Of a stretch of 64,000 bases of DNA, positions 60,564 through 64,000 are shown in pieces (within the stretch, counting starts at the first letter, position 1; every line of letters begins with the position of its first letter). Both the position numbers and the translations under genes were made by a program. The notes beneath the pieces are model-generated. The model ran no database searches and was not told the origin of the DNA. It saw nothing but the letters and a program-made list of their open reading frames with translations. The stretch is taken from assembly GCA_903893815.1 (NCBI GenBank), contig CAITNS010000040.1:124001-188000 (forward strand). The letters are read 5' to 3'. The stretch is from an uncultured Bacteroidota bacterium (GTDB lineage: Bacteria > Bacteroidota > Bacteroidia > B-17B0 > Aurantibacillaceae).

Positions 60564-61583
60564 ATGAAAAAATTAGTTGCTATACTATTAATATGTGGAA
60601 TTATCTTTTCATGTAAAAAGAAAGAAGAAGAGCCTGCGCAATGTGCAACTCCTATAACAACTGGAACGCTAACCGATGATGGTTATCCTGATACTGTTTG
60701 GACTGCCAATGGAACAGGACCACGTTTAATTTTTAAATTTAAATTTGATTCAACACAAGCACGTTTAGACAACGTTGGTAATCCATCTACAGTTGCAGCT
60801 GGAAATAGCGCATACTCACCTAAGTTTAATCAAATGGCTGCTCATTATTTAGAATTAGCACAGGGAGATTTTACAGCTGTTGGTGGTGGTGCTGTTTTAT
60901 ATCACGCTCCCGAAACAGCTGCAGGAGGGACAACAGCCATCCAATTTAGTAAATCGGTTGTAGTAAAGGAAAACGTTATTTTTTATTCAATTCCATTAAG
61001 TCAAGTAACTGCTGGTACTTATAAATGGCTTCGTCTTTCTCTTTCTTATCAAAATTATGATATTCCCTACAAAGCAAATTTATTACCTGGTAACCATATT
61101 GGAACAGGAACCGTTGCTTCTTTTTTAGGTTACAAAACCTATGTACCAAAATATAAAATTAAAGATAAAGATTTTGTGCCCTCTACTCCAGCACCAGTTG
61201 GCGGACCAAATGTAAATCATCCACAAGGTTATTGGGGTTTTGAAACCTACATTCCAGGTTATCCAACCAATAATGGCTATTATGTATTAGACGGACAATC
61301 AACGGGGACCACTACTGTGGTTAATCCTAATCCAAGTTCACCAATACCTGCTGGAAGTTGTTTGGTAACAGCGCAATTTGCAAATTCTACAGGGGCAAGC
61401 AATCAAGTTTTAACTATTACAGGAACTGAAACACAAGACATTGTTGTAACGGTTTCTTTATCCACCAACAAAAGTTTTGAATGGACTGAAATTACTCCTT
61501 ATGACGGGTATTATCAACCTGAAATTGGCGAGACTCCTGTGGATATGGGAATCAGAGGAATGATTCCGAAAGTTCAATATTAA
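60564..61583 (+). CDS. Lipoprotein of unknown function
   Basis: A 339-residue lipoprotein with lipobox IIFSC (Cys17), followed by a Lys/Glu-rich tether (KKKEEEPAQC). The mature sequence has no family I recognise: an extended beta-rich stretch (PRLIFKFKFDSTQARLDNVGNPS, NQMAAHYLELAQGDF, then IPLSQVTAGTYKWLRLSLSYQNYDIPYK) ends in DGYYQPEIGETPVDMGIRGMIP. Such a layout fits a surface or periplasm-facing lipoprotein with a beta-sandwich fold. It follows ftsH behind a terminator and is probably expressed alone. Confidence 0.6.
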   Translation: MKKLVAILLICGIIFSCKKKEEEPAQCATPITTGTLTDDGYPDTVWTANGTGPRLIFKFKFDSTQARLDNVGNPSTVAAGNSAYSPKFNQMAAHYLELAQGDFTAVGGGAVLYHAPETAAGGTTAIQFSKSVVVKENVIFYSIPLSQVTAGTYKWLRLSLSYQNYDIPYKANLLPGNHIGTGTVASFLGYKTYVPKYKIKDKDFVPSTPAPVGGPNVNHPQGYWGFETYIPGYPTNNGYYVLDGQSTGTTTVVNPNPSSPIPAGSCLVTAQFANSTGASNQVLTITGTETQDIVVTVSLSTNKSFEWTEITPYDGYYQPEIGETPVDMGIRGMIPKVQY

Positions 61584-61670
61584 TGTTTTTGTGAAATTTT
61601 AACATCCCTTGATTAAACGAGGTGCTATTTTAGAAGTCTATATATCAACCAACAATAAAAAAAATACCAT

Positions 61671-62087
61671 ATGAAAAAAGTAATTTTATTTGCAGCTTGC
61701 TTGTTTACACTATCAACTGCAGTTAACGCACAAGAAACAGCTAGTAAGCCCAAATCTGAAAAGCCTGCAAAAGAAAAATTAACGCCTGCAAAGCGAGCGC
61801 AAAAAAGTGTGGATGAATTAAATGCAGAAGTAACATTGTCCGAAGAACAAAAAGCAAAAGTACTAGCTTTAGCTACAAATCGTGCTAAAGGTGTAGATGC
61901 TATTAGAGCTAAAAACAAAGAACAAAAGGAAAACAAAGAAGCCTCAAAACCACAATTGGATTCAGTTAGAAAAGTTTATCGTCAAGGTGTAAAGTCTATT
62001 TTAACTCCTGAGCAATTAGAAACGTTAAAAGCCAAACACAAAGAGAAAAAAGCAGCTGGCAAACCAAACTCTTTAGATCAAGATTAA
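61671..62087 (+). CDS. Small periplasmic Spy/LTxxQ-like protein
   Basis: A 138-residue exported protein: signal peptide MKKVILFAACLFTLSTAVNAQ, then a Lys/Ala/Glu-rich, fully helical mature part with two LTxxQ-like motifs (VTLSEEQKAKVLALA and SILTPEQLETLKAKH). Spy/CpxP-family proteins are periplasmic chaperones or stress sensors with the same motif, so a chaperone-like role is possible but unproven. Confidence 0.72.
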   Translation: MKKVILFAACLFTLSTAVNAQETASKPKSEKPAKEKLTPAKRAQKSVDELNAEVTLSEEQKAKVLALATNRAKGVDAIRAKNKEQKENKEASKPQLDSVRKVYRQGVKSILTPEQLETLKAKHKEKKAAGKPNSLDQD

Positions 62088-62103
62088 TTAAAACATATCT
62101 CAT

Positions 62104-62133
62104 AAAAAAGGTTCGCAAATGCGAACCTTTTTT
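62104..62133. terminator. Bidirectional terminator
   Basis: AAAAAAGGTTCGC and GCGAACCTTTTTT pair perfectly over 13 bp with a 4-nt loop. It is shared by the convergent Spy-like and DUF2795 genes. Confidence 0.95.
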
Positions 62134-62138
62134 TGTTT

Positions 62139-62360
62139 TTAATATTCATCTTCGTTAAAAAAGAAATCATCTTTTGTTGGGTAATCTGGCCAAATTTCTT
62201 CAATGGTTTCGTAAGCTTCGCCTTCGTCTTCCATTTCTTGCAAATTTTCAATTACTTCCATTGGCGCACCAGATCTGATAGCAAAATCAATTAACTCATC
62301 CTTAGTTGCCGGCCAAGGCGCATCTTCTAACCATGATGCTAATTCTAATGTCCAATACAT
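62139..62360 (-). CDS. DUF2795 acidic small protein
   Basis: A 73-residue acidic protein: MYWTLELASWLEDAPWPATKDELIDFAIRSGAPMEVIENLQEMEDEGEAYETIEEIWPDYP, the DUF2795 pattern (W-x-x-x-K-x-E-L-I-D-x-A, then G-A-P-x-x-V-x-x-x-L). These small cytoplasmic proteins are widespread in Bacteroidota and have no known function. Convergent with the Spy-like gene and sharing its terminator. Confidence 0.85.
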   Translation of the reverse strand: MYWTLELASWLEDAPWPATKDELIDFAIRSGAPMEVIENLQEMEDEGEAYETIEEIWPDYPTKDDFFFNEDEY

Positions 62361-62481
62361 AATTTTAAAACTTTAATTTTCTGCAAAAGTAAAAAAATAA
62401 TTGAATTATGCTAAGGTTTACTTTAAAAAATTCATAATTCTTAAAATTAATTTAAGTTGCTGAAAACAAGAGACTTACAAT

Positions 62482-63336
62482 CTAAATCTTGAATAATTTT
62501 TCAAATAAAGGAACGTTTTTACCTTCTAAAATCAATTTATATTCTCCCTTAGCCAAGCCAGCTACATTAAAATCTGCTTCATAGTCGTTTTTATCAGGTT
62601 GTAACCACTTTCCGAAAATCTCAGAAACCTTGTTCCCTTTAGCATCAATAATATAACAATATGAATAGCAGGTTTCAGAAACTACATAACTAATATCAGC
62701 TTTAAATTTAACAGGATGATCATGAACTTCACCACTATTAGTCACTTTTGCTCGTTTTAAGAGCGTGTACCAAGGTAAAGGTTCTCCTTTAACTGTAGCC
62801 ACAAAAGTTCTGAGTAAAGAGGCCATCGAATCGTTATTTGATGTTATATTGGCGGTTTCCTTTCCATCGCTAATAGCCCAAACACTATATTGTTCTGTAT
62901 TTGAATCTATTTTATGAGTATTTAAATAACGTGCTAATAAAACCAAACTGCTATCTGCCATTTTCCCTATTGTATAGGGTGCGCCTTGTCGCGGACCAGC
63001 TTTTGTTGCCTCACAACAATAGCCTTTTATATCAAACACTTTCGTTTCCTTTGATTTTAAAACCAAAATTTCTTCGTGCACCAATAATATATCTTGATAA
63101 TCGTTTTTACCTGCATTAGAATTAAAACGCCAACCAGCCGGAATAGTAATTAATAAGGAATCCTTTAATAAATTACATACCGAATAATCTAACTCTAAAC
63201 CACCTTTGCAAATAGCTTTAGCTATAATATATTTTTTTTCAAATGCTTTTTGTAAAGTAACTTTTGTTTTAGCTAAACCTACATTCATATTTAATAACGC
63301 TAGTGTTGCCCCGTAAATAAAAAGTTTAATGTTCAT
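62482..63336 (-). CDS. Secreted cysteine-containing protein of unknown function
   Basis: A 284-residue exported protein with a signal peptide (MNIKLFIYGATLALLNMNVGLA). The mature part contains several Cys (KAICKGGLELDYSVCN, DIKGYCCEAT, VVSETCYSYCYIID) and a C-terminal beta motif (NDYEADFNVAGLAKGEYKLILEGKN) resembling a secretion-tail strand pair, although it is not a full T9SS domain. No known family is recognised. It is divergent from the NupG-like transporter. Confidence 0.6.
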   Translation of the reverse strand: MNIKLFIYGATLALLNMNVGLAKTKVTLQKAFEKKYIIAKAICKGGLELDYSVCNLLKDSLLITIPAGWRFNSNAGKNDYQDILLVHEEILVLKSKETKVFDIKGYCCEATKAGPRQGAPYTIGKMADSSLVLLARYLNTHKIDSNTEQYSVWAISDGKETANITSNNDSMASLLRTFVATVKGEPLPWYTLLKRAKVTNSGEVHDHPVKFKADISYVVSETCYSYCYIIDAKGNKVSEIFGKWLQPDKNDYEADFNVAGLAKGEYKLILEGKNVPLFEKLFKI

Positions 63337-63441
63337 GATTTCTGGATTTTAAACATATAATGAAATCGCAAAAAATAGTAACAAGTTTTTATCATTTATG
63401 AATCCTTTTTTCTATCTTGCTGATTAAATAAAAGAAAATTT

Positions 63442-64000
63442 ATGAATTTAAAAATGCGCTTGATTGTAATGAGCTTCTTACAATTCTTTGTTTGGGGTGC
63501 TTGGTTAATTACGGTTGCTAACTATTGGTTTGGAACAAAACAATGGGACGGAACGCAATTTGGCGCAATTTTTTCAACCATGGGTATTGCCTCTATTTTC
63601 ATGCCCACACTTTGTGGTATTATTGCTGACAGATGGATGAATGCTGAAAAATTATATGGTATTCTTCATATACTAGGCGGGTTAACTTTACTTTATGTTC
63701 CTCAAATCAACGATCCATCTAGCTTTTTTTGGGTAATATTAGTCGCTATGATTTTTTATATGCCAACTATTGCCTTATCAAACTCGGTAGCATATAATGC
63801 ATTAAAAAACAACAAGCTTGATGTTGTAAAAGATTTTCCACCGATTCGTGTTTGGGGAACTATTGGTTTTATTGTAGCTATGTGGATTACCAATTTAACT
63901 GGCAATAAAGCATCTGAAAATCAATTTTACATTGCTGCTATCGCTGCCATTGGCTTAGGAATATACTCCTTTTCATTACCTAAATGCGAACCAAAACACA
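63442..64000 (+). CDS. NupG-type nucleoside/proton symporter, C-terminus cut by window edge
   Basis: The first 186 residues of a multi-helix membrane protein, running off the right edge. The start MNLKMRLIVMSFLQFFVWGAWLITVANYWFG and the motifs FSTMGIASIFMPTLCGIIADRWMNAEKLYGI and PPIRVWGTIGFIVAMWI match the NHS/NupG branch of the major facilitator superfamily, which imports nucleosides with protons. Six helices are seen before the edge. The ATG is preceded by an AT-rich region with a weak TATCTTG -7-like box. Confidence 0.85.
   Translation, partial: MNLKMRLIVMSFLQFFVWGAWLITVANYWFGTKQWDGTQFGAIFSTMGIASIFMPTLCGIIADRWMNAEKLYGILHILGGLTLLYVPQINDPSSFFWVILVAMIFYMPTIALSNSVAYNALKNNKLDVVKDFPPIRVWGTIGFIVAMWITNLTGNKASENQFYIAAIAAIGLGIYSFSLPKCEPKH

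Overview
The window is AT-rich DNA from a member of the Bacteroidota (flavobacterial or sphingobacterial type; genus not resolvable). The evidence is the type IX secretion (T9SS) machinery gene porQ, many secreted proteins with T9SS type A or type B C-terminal sorting domains, a TonB-dependent receptor with a DUF4249 lipoprotein, a eukaryotic-type citrate synthase, the birA/rsfS/ftsH neighbourhood, a Rho factor with a long N-terminal insertion, and promoters of the Bacteroidota type (TTTG, about 19 nt, TAnnTTTG). There is no rRNA, CRISPR array, prophage or complete insertion sequence. Genes are dense and almost all are chromosomal housekeeping or envelope genes.

Layout. 1-3.1 kb: truncated DUF4369 protein and a patatin/surface-antigen protein. 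3.2-8.9 kb: OppB-like permease, tpiA, a T9SS cargo protein, prmA and a GlcD-like FAD oxidase. 9-11.7 kb: T9SS protein and a YcbB-like L,D-transpeptidase lipoprotein. 11.8-18.4 kb (minus): TonB receptor/DUF4249 pair, then an AddA-like helicase-nuclease. 18.7-20.9 kb: LEA14-like lipoprotein, sigma-like/membrane-protein pair, NUDIX. 20.9-24.4 kb: porQ, tryptophan 2,3-dioxygenase, DUF3108, chagasin-like inhibitor. 24.4-33.2 kb: TamB, tsaD, pth, rho, small membrane protein. 33.4-42.4 kb: giant repeat-rich T9SS protein, ssb, zinc phospholipase-like protein, citrate synthase. 42.8-43.7 kb: a tRNA locus. 43.7-53.2 kb: dapD, GT9 glycosyltransferase and three large T9SS cargo proteins. 53.4-64 kb: redoxin, frr, thyA, cyanophycinase-like protein, birA, rsfS, ftsH, lipoprotein, Spy-like and DUF2795 proteins, an unknown secreted protein and the start of a NupG-type transporter.

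The most unusual region is the tRNA locus at 42.83-43.65 kb. Reading on the minus strand it holds tRNA-Arg(ACG), three 88-bp tandem units that each carry a truncated tRNA-Met 5' half joined to a 16-bp palindrome (consensus TCCGCYAGCTRGCGGA), an intact tRNA-Met(CAT) with its terminator, a GIY-YIG nuclease ORF, and the 3' remnant of another tRNA-Met, again with the palindrome at the same place. The GIY-YIG stop codon is made from the tRNA D-loop sequence. The same palindrome also lies inside the coding sequence of the L,D-transpeptidase at 10.1 kb, so it behaves as a dispersed element. Other observations are paired inverted repeats over the TonB-receptor promoter, a terminator built into the end of rho, a degenerate MITE-like element at 18.5 kb, and a duplicated leader before a T9SS gene.
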